From Acidobacteriota bacterium (GTDB taxonomy: Bacteria > Acidobacteriota > Thermoanaerobaculia > Multivoradales > Multivoraceae), in assembly GCA_026708285.1 (NCBI GenBank), contig JAPOVF010000311.1, positions 1 through 38,250 on the forward strand: a stretch of 38,250 bases of DNA, written 5' to 3'. The notes under the pieces are model-generated. The model did no database searches, was not told the DNA's origin, and saw nothing but the letters and a program-made list of their open reading frames with translations. Positions 23,027 through 32,163 of this stretch are shown piece after piece; positions within the stretch are counted from its first letter, which is position 1; every line of letters starts with the position of its first letter. The position numbers and the translations under genes are program-made.

Positions 23027-25384
23027 TCAGACCTCCGGCACCAACGGCCATACGAGCGGAAGAACCGTCAGAACCACCATCATCACCAGGATCAACAACG
23101 GGAAGCCGGCCTTCATGAAGTCAACGAACCGGTATCGTCCGAACCCCATCACCAACAGATTGACCGGATGACCCACCGGACTCATGAAGGCGCAGGAACT
23201 CGCCACCGCCACCGTCATCATGAGAGCCTGGGCCGACAGCCCTTCGGTGGTGGCCGTGCTAAGGGCAATGGGCGACATGAGTACCGCGACCGCCGCCGTC
23301 GGCATGACTTGGGCCGATAGGGCTGTGATCAGAAAGAGCCCCGCCGTCACTGCCAGCGGCCCGAAGTCCGCAAGGGATCCCAACACCGTTTTGGCCACCA
23401 GCGCGGCGGTTCCGGACTCCTGCATCGCGAGTCCCAAGCTGAGCATCCCCGCGATCAGGATGACCGCCTTCAGCTCGATGCACCGATAGGCCTCCTCAAT
23501 CTTCAGGCAGCCCGTCAGCACCATCAGGACGGCTCCGATTGGCGCCGCGACAAACACAGGCAAAAGACCCGAGATCACCGAAGTCAGGACGCCCGCCATG
23601 ATCAGGGCGCTGACGGGAGCCTTCCGGCTTCGCATCGCTTCTCCGGCTCCTTCAGTCATGACGAGAAAGTCCGGGTGTTCCGCAAGTAGCGCGAGCTTGT
23701 TCCTGTCGCCATAGAGCAAAAGGGCATCACCGGGGAGCAGTTCCGTCTTCCGGAGCCCACTGCGGTAGATCTCTCCGTTCCGCCATATCGCGAGGATCGA
23801 GACACCGTAGTTCTGCCGGAACTTGAGCTCCTCGACCGTCCTTCCCGCGAATGTCGTGCGGGGAGACAACGACGCCTCCGCCAGGCCGACGGTTTCGGAC
23901 TCCAGTCGACTCAAATCCAGGGGGTGATCGTCGCCCACCTCCAGATCCTGGAGCGCCTCCAGGATCCTGAGATCCTCGAACTGTCCCCGGAGCAGAAGAA
24001 CGTCCCCTCCTTCGAGTTTGGTATCCGGATCGGGAACGAGAAACTCGTCATCGGTCCGCAGAATCCCCACCACCGTCAGGCCGAATGCATCGGCCAACTG
24101 GGTCTGTGCGAGTAGCTGACCGGACAGTAGTGAGTCTTCCGAGATTCTGACGCTTTGAATCCTGCGCTCCATGTGGTAACGAGAGACCAGCTCTTCCGCC
24201 GGCACGGAACGAACCGCTCCCAGGCTGCCGTCCTCCGCCAGCGCGGCAAGTCGTCCGCTCTCCATCGCAATCAGCAGACGATCCTCTGAAGCAAGAGTCA
24301 TCTCCCGCAGTCCCGTACGATGCACGGTGGCGCCGCGCAGGATGGCAAGCACATGCAGGCGCCGGGTCCGGCGCAGGTTCGCTTTGCGAACCGTCTTGCC
24401 GATCAGTGAGGAATCTCTCGCCAACTCCAGTTCCGCTACCCCGATAGAGGCCTTTGCGATGCGCTCCAGAGTCCTCTCTCTCGACTCGATCTCCAGGTGC
24501 TTCCATGCGCGGAGGGCCTCGAACCTCTCCAGGGTTCCTTCGACGACCATCTCGTCTCCCTCCCTCAGAACGAAGTCGTTCCTGGGAGCGAGGATCAGTT
24601 GTCCGCTTCGTCGCACCGCTACGACGTTCAGACCCAGCGCATGGCCCAACCGGCCCTGGCGAAGTGTCTTGCCAGCCAGTGCGGAATGTCTGGGCGCTCT
24701 CAGGATTCCGATGAGGCCACCCAGGTCGTAGAGTCCCCCCAGATCCACCGGGTCGGACTCCTCTTTCGGAGCGTGGTCCGGCAGCAGTCGCCGGCCCAGG
24801 AACGTCATGTAGACGACCCCTACGGCAAGCGCCGTCAACCCGACCGGCGTGAACGAGAACATCTGAAACGGCTCGAACTCGGCATCCCGCAACGCCCCGT
24901 TCACCAGGATGTTCGGCGCCGTTCCGATCAAGGTCGTCATTCCGCCGAGCAGGGATCCGAAGGCCAGGGGCATGAGCAGTTTGGAGGGCGCGGCCCCGGT
25001 GCGGCGGGCCATATCCAGGACCACCGGAAGCATGAGCGCGGTGATTCCAATGTCGTTCATGATCCCCGACAGGAGGCCCACCGTGGGCATCATCACCGCG
25101 ATGAGACGGCCGACTCCGTGCCCCGACGCGGCCAAGACCCGTTGACCGATGAAGTGGGCCACTCCGGTCCGCATCAGCCCGCCGCTCAGGACCAGGACGG
25201 AAGCGATCGTGATGACCGCTTCGTTGGCGAAACCCATGATCGCCTGCTCGCCCTCGAGGATGTTCGTCACCACGAGTGCGAGCATCACCATCAGGGCGAC
25301 CAGATCCACCCGGACCCATTCGGTCACGAACAGGACCACCGCTACCGCGAGAATTCCCCCGACTACGAGAACCTCGAAGTTCAT
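23027..25384 (-). CDS. SLC13-type permease with four RCK_C (TrkA-C) modules
   Basis: A 785-residue inner-membrane transporter of the divalent anion:sodium symporter / CitT superfamily, probably carrying sulfate, phosphate or dicarboxylates. The N-terminal half has about five spans, including LLSGIMNDIGITALMLP and GTAPNILVNGAL, and the C-terminal half has ITALSAQVMPTAAVAVLMSPIA and SPVGHPVNLLVMGFG; these are the two helical-hairpin substrate sites. Between them, about residues 230-590, four RCK_C-like modules can be read, opening at LAGKTLRQGRL, LIGKTVRKANL, LSGQLLAQTQL and FAGRTVEELKF and each ending in a G-D-x-L strand. Two modules are usual. ATG 25384 fits family starts but has no good ribosome site. 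It sits one base from repeat copy B. Base composition looks somewhat lower in GC than its neighbours. Sulfate released by the nearby sulfatase is a tempting substrate. Confidence 0.92.
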   Translation of the reverse strand: MNFEVLVVGGILAVAVVLFVTEWVRVDLVALMVMLALVVTNILEGEQAIMGFANEAVITIASVLVLSGGLMRTGVAHFIGQRVLAASGHGVGRLIAVMMPTVGLLSGIMNDIGITALMLPVVLDMARRTGAAPSKLLMPLAFGSLLGGMTTLIGTAPNILVNGALRDAEFEPFQMFSFTPVGLTALAVGVVYMTFLGRRLLPDHAPKEESDPVDLGGLYDLGGLIGILRAPRHSALAGKTLRQGRLGHALGLNVVAVRRSGQLILAPRNDFVLREGDEMVVEGTLERFEALRAWKHLEIESRERTLERIAKASIGVAELELARDSSLIGKTVRKANLRRTRRLHVLAILRGATVHRTGLREMTLASEDRLLIAMESGRLAALAEDGSLGAVRSVPAEELVSRYHMERRIQSVRISEDSLLSGQLLAQTQLADAFGLTVVGILRTDDEFLVPDPDTKLEGGDVLLLRGQFEDLRILEALQDLEVGDDHPLDLSRLESETVGLAEASLSPRTTFAGRTVEELKFRQNYGVSILAIWRNGEIYRSGLRKTELLPGDALLLYGDRNKLALLAEHPDFLVMTEGAGEAMRSRKAPVSALIMAGVLTSVISGLLPVFVAAPIGAVLMVLTGCLKIEEAYRCIELKAVILIAGMLSLGLAMQESGTAALVAKTVLGSLADFGPLAVTAGLFLITALSAQVMPTAAVAVLMSPIALSTATTEGLSAQALMMTVAVASSCAFMSPVGHPVNLLVMGFGRYRFVDFMKAGFPLLILVMMVVLTVLPLVWPLVPEV

Positions 25385-25385
25385 C

Positions 25386-25409
25386 GGGAGTGCGCCCTTG
25401 GTGCAGCCG
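25386..25409. repeat. 24-bp direct repeat, copy B
   Basis: Exact match to 22927-22950 in the same orientation. It sits one base upstream of the permease start codon, where the ribosome site would be, and 28 bases from the MFS gene stop. Similarity stops at the ends of the 24 bases. Confidence 0.8.
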
Positions 25410-25436
25410 ACAGGAGCGTGACTCGCACGCCGGCGA

Positions 25437-26870
25437 TCAGGTCTCCTGCTGCGACGTCAGCTCGATCTGCTTGTAGCCCCCTGCCCGCCGGAAGTGGAGG
25501 ATCAGGTAGAGGAAGCCGAGCGCCATGAACACGGGTATCGCCGCGGTGATCCGCAGGGCGGTCTGGCCGCCGTGGAAGGACGCGTCGCGCACGGCCTGCT
25601 CGTCCGGCGGCAGGGTGATGCTGAAGTCCTTCGCCTTCTCCATGACCGGACCGGCCTTCGTGCCGTCGAGGCCCTGGACGGGGGCGAAGAACAGGAAGCT
25701 GTTCGTGCCCTGGGCCTTGTACTCCTCGTACACGGCGGGGGCGTTGGCCTGCAGGTCCTGCGAGGCGTGCCGGTCCTGGAGGTAGCCGATGCCGGGGCCG
25801 CCCAGCAGTCCCGCCGAGAGCATGCCGACGCCGCCGACGGCGCCGAGCGTCAGGGCGCCGCCGCGCGGGAAGCGCTCCGAGACGACGGCCAGCATCGTCG
25901 GCCAGAAGAAGGCCTTGCCGGCGCCGTAGATCGTGGCGGCGATCATGACGGTGACGGCGCCGGCCAGCGAACCGAGCGAGTAGAGGCCGATGGCGGCGAC
26001 GACGGCGCTGACGAACAGCAGGCCGAGCGGGTTGATCCGGTGAACGATCGGTCCGGCGAAGAAGCGCAGCACGAACATCAGGATGGACGTGTAGAGCAGG
26101 ATGAACAGCCCCTTGCCGCCCAGCACGGTGTCCATGATGTTGACGATCCAACTGTCGGTTCCGAGTTCGACGTAGCCGATGCAGACGTGGAGCACCAGCA
26201 GGAAGAGCAGCATGGGCGCCGCGAACTCCTTGACCATGTCGAGGAACTTGACGCCGGCGGCGGCCGCCTCGGACGTGGGGAATCTCTCCTTGACCATCAT
26301 CAGGACGTAGATGAGGGTCGGAACGAGGTAGAGCGCGAGGACGATCTCCCAGCGCACGCGGCCGATCAGGCCGATGCCCAGGAGAGAGCCGCAGATCAGG
26401 CCGGCGGGCCAGCCGGCGTGCAGGATGTTCAGGTAGTGGGTCTTCTCCTTGTGGTAGAGCGTCGCAACCAGCGGGTTGATGACCGCTTCGCAGATGCCGT
26501 TCGCGACGGCGAAGATGAAGACGCCCCAGAACAGGCAGAAGTAGGCCCCGGCGCGGGCGAAGTCCGGGTTCGTTTCGATCGATCCGTTGTAGACGAAAGT
26601 CGCCGCAACGGCCACGACGACCGACAGCACATGCAGGACGCCCGCGCCCAGCAGGAACGGTTTGTAGCCGTAGCGGTCGAGGAAGGCGCTGGCCACGAGG
26701 ATGACGAGTCCGAAGCCGACGAAGCCGCCGCCGGTGATCTGTCCGAGTTCCGTCTGCGTGAAGCCGAAGGCCGTGCCCCATTCCAGGAGGAGCCCGCCGC
26801 GAACGGCGGTTCCGACTCCGGCAACCAGGATGGTGAGGAAGCTCGCGATCAGTAGTTTCGTCTTGTTCAT
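25437..26870 (-). CDS. MFS transporter
   Basis: A 477-residue major facilitator with twelve predicted spans. It starts MNKTKLLIASFLTILVAGVGTAVRGGLLLEWG with AGGAGG upstream. FGFTQTELGQITGGGFVGFG and FLDRYGYKPFLLGAG form the first-loop region, and a second D/R loop is at GPIVHRINPLG. About 75 polar residues (from LQDRHASQDLQAN to FHGGQTALR) separate the last two hydrophobic segments, an unusually long loop. The gene follows the Gfo/Idh/MocA oxidoreductase by 34 bases on the same strand, so it probably imports the sugar-like substrate of that unit. The exact substrate cannot be read. Confidence 0.9.
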   Translation of the reverse strand: MNKTKLLIASFLTILVAGVGTAVRGGLLLEWGTAFGFTQTELGQITGGGFVGFGLVILVASAFLDRYGYKPFLLGAGVLHVLSVVVAVAATFVYNGSIETNPDFARAGAYFCLFWGVFIFAVANGICEAVINPLVATLYHKEKTHYLNILHAGWPAGLICGSLLGIGLIGRVRWEIVLALYLVPTLIYVLMMVKERFPTSEAAAAGVKFLDMVKEFAAPMLLFLLVLHVCIGYVELGTDSWIVNIMDTVLGGKGLFILLYTSILMFVLRFFAGPIVHRINPLGLLFVSAVVAAIGLYSLGSLAGAVTVMIAATIYGAGKAFFWPTMLAVVSERFPRGGALTLGAVGGVGMLSAGLLGGPGIGYLQDRHASQDLQANAPAVYEEYKAQGTNSFLFFAPVQGLDGTKAGPVMEKAKDFSITLPPDEQAVRDASFHGGQTALRITAAIPVFMALGFLYLILHFRRAGGYKQIELTSQQET

Positions 26871-26904
26871 TGGCCCTCCTGAAGCCGGTCCGTTGGTTGG
26901 GGTC

Positions 26905-28017
26905 CTATGGTCCGAGCGTGAAGCCCGGTAGCCGGATGATCTCGCCGCCCTGGAGCGCCGACTCGTGGGCGCAGATGCCGACGCAGGTCCAGTTGGCGCT
27001 GGTGACCGCGTTCGGCCAGGGATCGCGGTGGTCGCCGAGTGCGCTCAGGAACTCGTGCACGAGGTGGGGGTGCGAGCCGCCGTGGCCGCCGCCCTGGATG
27101 AAGGAAAGGTGCTCCGCGTCGTGGATCTCCTGCGGCAGCGTGAAGTGCCGGATCTCATCCGGCAGGAGGTGCGCGTAGTCGGGCACCTCGATCTTCTCCG
27201 GGATCTCGTGCTCGGGCTTCTTCGCGGTGTGCAGGACGTGGGGTTCGTCCTCGATCAGTGTCCACTCGAAGCTCTTCTTCGTGCCGTAGACGTCGAAGCT
27301 CTCGCGGTACTGCCGCGCGACGTCGTAGAGAAAGCGCCAGATGTGCGCGACCAGGTCGCTGTCCTTGACCTTGATGTGGCAGGTCTCGACGGCGAAGCGG
27401 TTGCCGGACTTCTCGGCGATGTCGTCGCGCACCACGCCCGAGCCGAAGCAGCTCACGTACTCGGCAAGCCCGTCGACCAGCCCCAGGCAGGGACTGACGA
27501 CGTGGGTGGCGTAGTGCATCGGGATCATTCGCTCCCAGTAGGACGGCCAGCCGTCCATGTCCTGCGGGTGCGAGGCGGCGAGATGCTGGATGTCGCCGAG
27601 CTCGCCCTTCTCGTACAGCTCCTTGATGAACAGGAACTCCCGGCTGTAGACGACCGTTTCGGCCATCATGTACCTGAGGCCGGTCTCCGCGACCTTCTCG
27701 ACGATCTTGCGGCAGTCGTCGACAGTCGTCGCCATCGGCACCGTGCACATGACGTGCTTGCCGGCGTCGAGCGCGGCGAGCGACATCCAGGCGTGGTCCG
27801 GGATCGGCGTGTTGATGTGGACGTAGTCGACGTCCGGATCGGCGAGCACGTCGTCGTAGTCCGTGTACCGCTGCTCGATCCCGAACTGGTCGCCGACCTT
27901 GTTCAGTTCCGCTTCGTCACGGCGGCAGATCGCGTGGACGTTGGCGCCGGCGTAGGCCTGGTAGATGGGGATGAACTCGGCGCCGAAGCCGAGGCCGATC
28001 ATGGCGACGTTCGTCAT
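26905..28017 (-). CDS. Gfo/Idh/MocA family oxidoreductase
   Basis: About 370 residues with an N-terminal NAD(P)-binding Rossmann fold (NVAMIGLGFGAEFIPIY), then DPDVDYVHINTPIPDHAWMSLAAL and GKHVMCTVPMATT, where most members have EKP and this one has TVP. A C-terminal alpha/beta domain includes HYATHVVSPCLGLVDGLAEY and GGGHGGSHPHLVHEFLSAL. These enzymes oxidise or reduce sugars, inositols and similar hydroxyl compounds in the cytoplasm. The missing Lys of the EKP motif, which helps catalysis in studied members, is worth noting. ATG 28017 is preferred; GTG 28023 begins the track ORF two codons earlier. It lies between the heme dehydrogenase fusion and the MFS gene in one (-) strand unit. Confidence 0.92.
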   Translation of the reverse strand: MTNVAMIGLGFGAEFIPIYQAYAGANVHAICRRDEAELNKVGDQFGIEQRYTDYDDVLADPDVDYVHINTPIPDHAWMSLAALDAGKHVMCTVPMATTVDDCRKIVEKVAETGLRYMMAETVVYSREFLFIKELYEKGELGDIQHLAASHPQDMDGWPSYWERMIPMHYATHVVSPCLGLVDGLAEYVSCFGSGVVRDDIAEKSGNRFAVETCHIKVKDSDLVAHIWRFLYDVARQYRESFDVYGTKKSFEWTLIEDEPHVLHTAKKPEHEIPEKIEVPDYAHLLPDEIRHFTLPQEIHDAEHLSFIQGGGHGGSHPHLVHEFLSALGDHRDPWPNAVTSANWTCVGICAHESALQGGEIIRLPGFTLGP

Positions 28018-28049
28018 TTCCACTTCTTCGGGTACTTGCCTCAGGGCTG

Positions 28050-28066
28050 CCTCAGGGGCCCTGAGG
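28050..28066. repeat. CCTCAGGG-G-CCCTGAGG palindrome at gene end
   Basis: Perfect eight-base arms with a one-base centre, overlapping the stop codon of the 28052 gene. Another CCTCAGGG copy is at 28039-28046. It lies between two same-strand genes 34 bases apart, so it could reduce read-through or protect the mRNA end. Confidence 0.4.
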
Positions 28067-31000
28067 GCTCGCTTCTTCCTGCGCGGTCATCAGGTACGCC
28101 ACGAGGTTCGTCACCTCGTCGTCGGTGTACGGATCGAGCAGTCCCTCCGGCATCATCGAGAGCGGGAAGTAGTCGAACGACTGGATATCCGACTGCGCGA
28201 TGACGACTTCGTCCTGGCCGACGACGCGCAGGGTCATGGAGCGGGGGCTCTTCGTGGCGACGGTGCCGGAGTAGGTCCGGCCGTCCCGGGTGGTCACCAT
28301 CAGGGTCTGGTAGACGTCCTGGATGTCGCCGCTCGGGTCGAGGATGTTCGTCAGCAGGTAATCCAGCTCCGTGCGGTTGGAACCCGTGAGGTCCGGACCG
28401 ATCAGACCGCCTTCGCCGAACATCTGGTGGCACACGGCGCAAAGCTCGGTGAACATCTGCTCGCCGAGAGCGGTGTCGGCCGCCGCGACCGCCTCGTCGC
28501 TCAGGATCGTTGTGTACTTCGCGATAGCCGCGGCCTTTTCGCTGGAGACCCGGGTGATCGGTCCCCAGACCTCGAGAAAGCCGCTGCCGACGACGCGGTG
28601 GAGCTGGCGGGCGACGTAGGCCGGCACATCGCGCCGCGGCACGCTTCCCTCCTTGATCGCGCCCATCAGCACTCGCCCGTAGATGGGGCGGGAGGCGAGC
28701 GTCTGGACGGCGGCGAGCTTCTCGTCCGCGTTGAAGGAGTCGTAGCGCCCGAGCAGCAGGAATCCCGATGCCCAGCGGCCGTCGAACGCGGCGTAGGCGC
28801 GGAGTGCGGCGATCCGCACCTCGGGTTCGTCCAGCAGAGCCGGGAGCCGCTCGAAGAGGGCCTGGTGCTGCTGGTCGGCGAGGCCCTGGATGGCCCGCCG
28901 CCGATCTTCGGGCGCTGCGCTCTCGTCGTCGAGGGTCGCGAGGAACTGCCGCGCGACCTCGACGCCGCCGAACTGCTGTTCGACCTCGAGAGCGAGGTCG
29001 GCGACGTTGCGGTCGCGTTTCAGCCGGGCGTAGACCCTCTCCCAGTTGTCCGGGGGCTCGGCGTAGACCTGGCCCTCAAGTCCGGCCAGCATGCCCCGGA
29101 GCAGGGCCGGACGGGCGTCGGAGCGGTCGTCGAGCGACGTGACGAGGAACCCGAGCTCGTCCGCGTCGACCGCGCGGCGCGCGATGTTCTCCGTGAGCAT
29201 CGGGATCTGGGAGGTCCTGGCCAGCCGCAACGCGCGCTTCGGGTCCTCCGGAACCAGGGGCTCGATGCCGAACCAGATCATCTTCGGGATGTTGTGGTCG
29301 TCCGCGTCGTCGCCCTTCATCACGAGGTGCTCGGCGATCGACCAGCGCACGTCGTGGTCGACGCGCTGGAGGGCGGCCGCGAGGTAGAGGCGGACGATCG
29401 GCGAAGCGTCCCGGTCCGCCAGCTCGACGAACTTCTCCGTCGCGGCGGCCGGCGCGTCGTGGTCTTCGGTCAGGAGCTGGATCGCCCAGGCCCGGACGTG
29501 CTGATCCTCGTCGTCCAGAGCCGTCATCAGCTTGTCGGGCGTGAAGCCGTCGGTGACGTGGAGCGCCCACATCGCCCGCAGGCGCAGGTCGCCGTCCGGG
29601 TTCGACGTGAACACCTCGCGCAGCGCATCGTGGACCGCGGCGTCGACTTCGCCCCTAGCCGCCCGGCCCTGCAGGACGACCCGTGCCCGCCGCGCGTGCC
29701 AGGCGCTCTTCGAGAGCTGCAGCTCGACGAGTTGCTCGTTCGACATCGTCTTGACGTCGTCGTAGCGGCCCTCCCAGTCGTCCGCCAGGGACTGCTCGGG
29801 GGTGATCCGGAAGATCCGTCCGGTCTCCTTGTGCTGGACGTCGTTGCCGCAGATGTCCGCGTCGTGCCAGTCGAGGACGTAGACGTCGCCTCCCGGCCCG
29901 ATCTCCATGCTGAAGCCGACCCACTGCTTGTTGTTGGCGAGCAGGAAGTCCTCGCCGTGGTGGGCGACGAAGCCGGAGCCCTTCGGCTCGAGTTCGTCGG
30001 AGAGCACGGCGTGCTCGTGGATGTTCGCCATGAAGAGCCGGCCGTAGTGCTCGTCGGGGAAGGCGTCCGAGAGGTAGACGCGCGCGCCCCCGTGCGCGGA
30101 GCGGTGCCGGTGGTTGACGATCGTGCGGATGTCGCCGTAGACGTACGGATTGAAGTGCGAGCCGCCCTGGCGGTGGTAGATGCCGCCGGGGACGACGTGG
30201 AACAGGTGAGGGATCACGCAGGCGGTGATGAAGATCTGGCCCTTCGCGTCGTAGTCGATGCCCCAGGGGTTGCTGAAGCCGTGGGCCACGACCTCGAAGC
30301 GGTCCTTCGTCGGGTGGTAGCGCCAGACGCCGCCGTTGATGTCGACTCCGTCGTACTCGAACAGGTCATCGGGGAAGGGGTCGTTGTGGCCGTAGATCGT
30401 CTCGTCGGGTCCCGGCTTGCGGATCCTGGAGGGCGTCGCGAAGCCTTCCAGGCCGTAAAGCCAGCCGTCGGGCCCCCAGTGGAAGCTGTTGATCGTCTCG
30501 TGACGGTCGCGGATGCCCCAGCCGGTCAGCAGGATCTCGGCGTCGTCCATGTCGGCGACGTCGTCGCCGTCGCGGTCGGGCAGGAACAGCAGATGGGGTG
30601 GCGCGCCGACGAAGACGCCGTCGAAGCCGACCGCAAGCGCCGCCGGGAACGGGATGCCCTCCGCGAAGACCTTCTTGCTGTCGGCGGCGCCGTCGCGGTC
30701 CGTGTCCTCCAGGATCAGGATGCGGCTGTCGCCGGAGCCGGAGAAACCGCGGCCGCGGGTCTCGTAGTCGCGGTTCTCGGCGATCCACATGCGGCCGCGG
30801 TCGTCCCAGGCGAAGGCCATGGGCTGGGTGATCATCGGCTCTGATGCCCAGGCGTTGACCTTGAACCCGTCGCGCACGGTCATCGCATCGACCGCCTCTT
30901 CCGGGGTCAGGAACTTCTCCTGCTTCGCTTCCCGCTGGGCGATGCCCCATAGCGACGACGTCGAGTAGGAACCCTCGGCGGCCCCGGTGTACTCCTCCCA

Positions 31001-31999
31001 GTCCTCCGTCAGTTCGAGGTCGTTCAGTTCGCCGGTGTAGACGATCAGGCGGTGGCGGATGACCTCGGTTGCGCCCTCGGGGATGTGCCAGTCGCCCATC
31101 CGTGCCCGGGTAGGCCCGACACCGAGCTGGCCGTCGACACGCCAGGTCTGGGGGTAGCCGGCGTTCATCGGGTGATCGAAGATCGCGACGTGGACGAAGT
31201 CGTCGCGGCCTTCGACCTGCATCCCGACGTCGACCCACATCGCTCGCTGGCCCTCCGCCTGGCGGTTGCGCTGGCGTGCCGCGTTGACGGCTTCTCCCGG
31301 GATGCCCTGCTTCCAGGGCATGCGCAGGAACATGCCGCCGTAGGACATCTCGTTGATCGAGACGTCGGTGTGCGCTTCGCCGGCCCACTCGAGATCCAGG
31401 ATGAAACGGTCTTCCTCGGCCCGCATGGACCAGTTCTGGGTCTCGGTCATGAAGGCGTTGCCTTCGGCGTCCAGCATCCCGTAGACCGTCTGCCACTGCA
31501 CCTCGGTCCCGGCCTGGGTCACCACGGAAGCCGATTCGCGCCGCCAGTAGTCCCCGCCGGGGTTGTGGAAGTAGTCCCGGCCGATGGCCTTGGCGATCTC
31601 CTCCGGCTTGTCGCGGCGGTAGAACCACTGCCGGAGCGTGTCCTCGTCCATCGGCTCGCCGTTGACCCGGGTGAAGCCCCAGTAGAGCCCGGTCTGGTGC
31701 GGGTGATGGCCCGGGCTGTACTGCGTCGCCAGACCCTTGCCGTCCGGAGCGACGATCGGGTGCAGGAAGGGCCGGTGCTCGGCGCCGGCGTTCTGGGTGA
31801 CGATCGGTTCCTCTTCGCCCTCCCGGTAGATCGAGATCGAGCCGGTTTCTTCGTCCTGAACTGCTCTTAGCGGCACGGCGCTCGCGGTTTCCTGGGCCTC
31901 CGCTCCTTCGGCGCCCGTGCCCCGCGTGCAGCCGGCGCCTAGCGCCGCCACGACCAGTAGAACGATCGGTACCCATGCCGGCGCGGCCGGAACTCTCAT
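28052..31999 (-). CDS. DUF6807 (PmoA-like) fused to PVC-type heme-binding dehydrogenase
   Basis: A 1315-residue exported protein. ATG 31999 is chosen over 32104 because GGGAGGAAAG precedes it and a signal follows (VPIVLLVVAALGAGC, lipobox-like, Cys24). Residues of about 45-340 match DUF6807, called PmoA-like although unrelated to methane oxidation (HPIVAPDGKGLATQYSPGHHPHQTGLYWG). From about 365 there is a PVC-type membrane-bound dehydrogenase propeller (MAFAWDDRGRMWIAENRDYE, FSNPWGIDYDAKGQIFITAC). Then come alpha-helical HEAT-like repeats (about 730-1090) and a terminal cytochrome c domain with CAVCH at 1187-1191 and LTGSNRTELDYLLTNILDPS. The dehydrogenase family is found mainly in Planctomycetes, Verrucomicrobia and Acidobacteria; its substrate is unknown, perhaps a sugar. 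It leads a unit with the oxidoreductase and MFS genes. An antisense ORF of 959 aa is a shadow. Confidence 0.92.
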   Translation of the reverse strand: MRVPAAPAWVPIVLLVVAALGAGCTRGTGAEGAEAQETASAVPLRAVQDEETGSISIYREGEEEPIVTQNAGAEHRPFLHPIVAPDGKGLATQYSPGHHPHQTGLYWGFTRVNGEPMDEDTLRQWFYRRDKPEEIAKAIGRDYFHNPGGDYWRRESASVVTQAGTEVQWQTVYGMLDAEGNAFMTETQNWSMRAEEDRFILDLEWAGEAHTDVSINEMSYGGMFLRMPWKQGIPGEAVNAARQRNRQAEGQRAMWVDVGMQVEGRDDFVHVAIFDHPMNAGYPQTWRVDGQLGVGPTRARMGDWHIPEGATEVIRHRLIVYTGELNDLELTEDWEEYTGAAEGSYSTSSLWGIAQREAKQEKFLTPEEAVDAMTVRDGFKVNAWASEPMITQPMAFAWDDRGRMWIAENRDYETRGRGFSGSGDSRILILEDTDRDGAADSKKVFAEGIPFPAALAVGFDGVFVGAPPHLLFLPDRDGDDVADMDDAEILLTGWGIRDRHETINSFHWGPDGWLYGLEGFATPSRIRKPGPDETIYGHNDPFPDDLFEYDGVDINGGVWRYHPTKDRFEVVAHGFSNPWGIDYDAKGQIFITACVIPHLFHVVPGGIYHRQGGSHFNPYVYGDIRTIVNHRHRSAHGGARVYLSDAFPDEHYGRLFMANIHEHAVLSDELEPKGSGFVAHHGEDFLLANNKQWVGFSMEIGPGGDVYVLDWHDADICGNDVQHKETGRIFRITPEQSLADDWEGRYDDVKTMSNEQLVELQLSKSAWHARRARVVLQGRAARGEVDAAVHDALREVFTSNPDGDLRLRAMWALHVTDGFTPDKLMTALDDEDQHVRAWAIQLLTEDHDAPAAATEKFVELADRDASPIVRLYLAAALQRVDHDVRWSIAEHLVMKGDDADDHNIPKMIWFGIEPLVPEDPKRALRLARTSQIPMLTENIARRAVDADELGFLVTSLDDRSDARPALLRGMLAGLEGQVYAEPPDNWERVYARLKRDRNVADLALEVEQQFGGVEVARQFLATLDDESAAPEDRRRAIQGLADQQHQALFERLPALLDEPEVRIAALRAYAAFDGRWASGFLLLGRYDSFNADEKLAAVQTLASRPIYGRVLMGAIKEGSVPRRDVPAYVARQLHRVVGSGFLEVWGPITRVSSEKAAAIAKYTTILSDEAVAAADTALGEQMFTELCAVCHQMFGEGGLIGPDLTGSNRTELDYLLTNILDPSGDIQDVYQTLMVTTRDGRTYSGTVATKSPRSMTLRVVGQDEVVIAQSDIQSFDYFPLSMMPEGLLDPYTDDEVTNLVAYLMTAQEEASPQGP

Positions 32000-32163
32000 C
32001 CGCTTTCCTCCCTCGCTCCTGAGGCCTGTCGTGGAGACAAGGGCGCATCCTATCGTCCCGCCAGGAGGTGGTACCGCGCGAAGCGCAGCGGGGGCAATTC
32101 GCAAGATCGGTCAGGTCTGGCCGCAGTTTCGGTCAGGCGCGGACGCTCCTTCAGCTTCAGACT

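Noticed and set aside
27965-30844. 959-aa plus-strand ORF
   Set aside because: Antisense to the heme dehydrogenase fusion and the oxidoreductase; Val/Asp/Arg-rich without domains, an effect of high GC at third positions.
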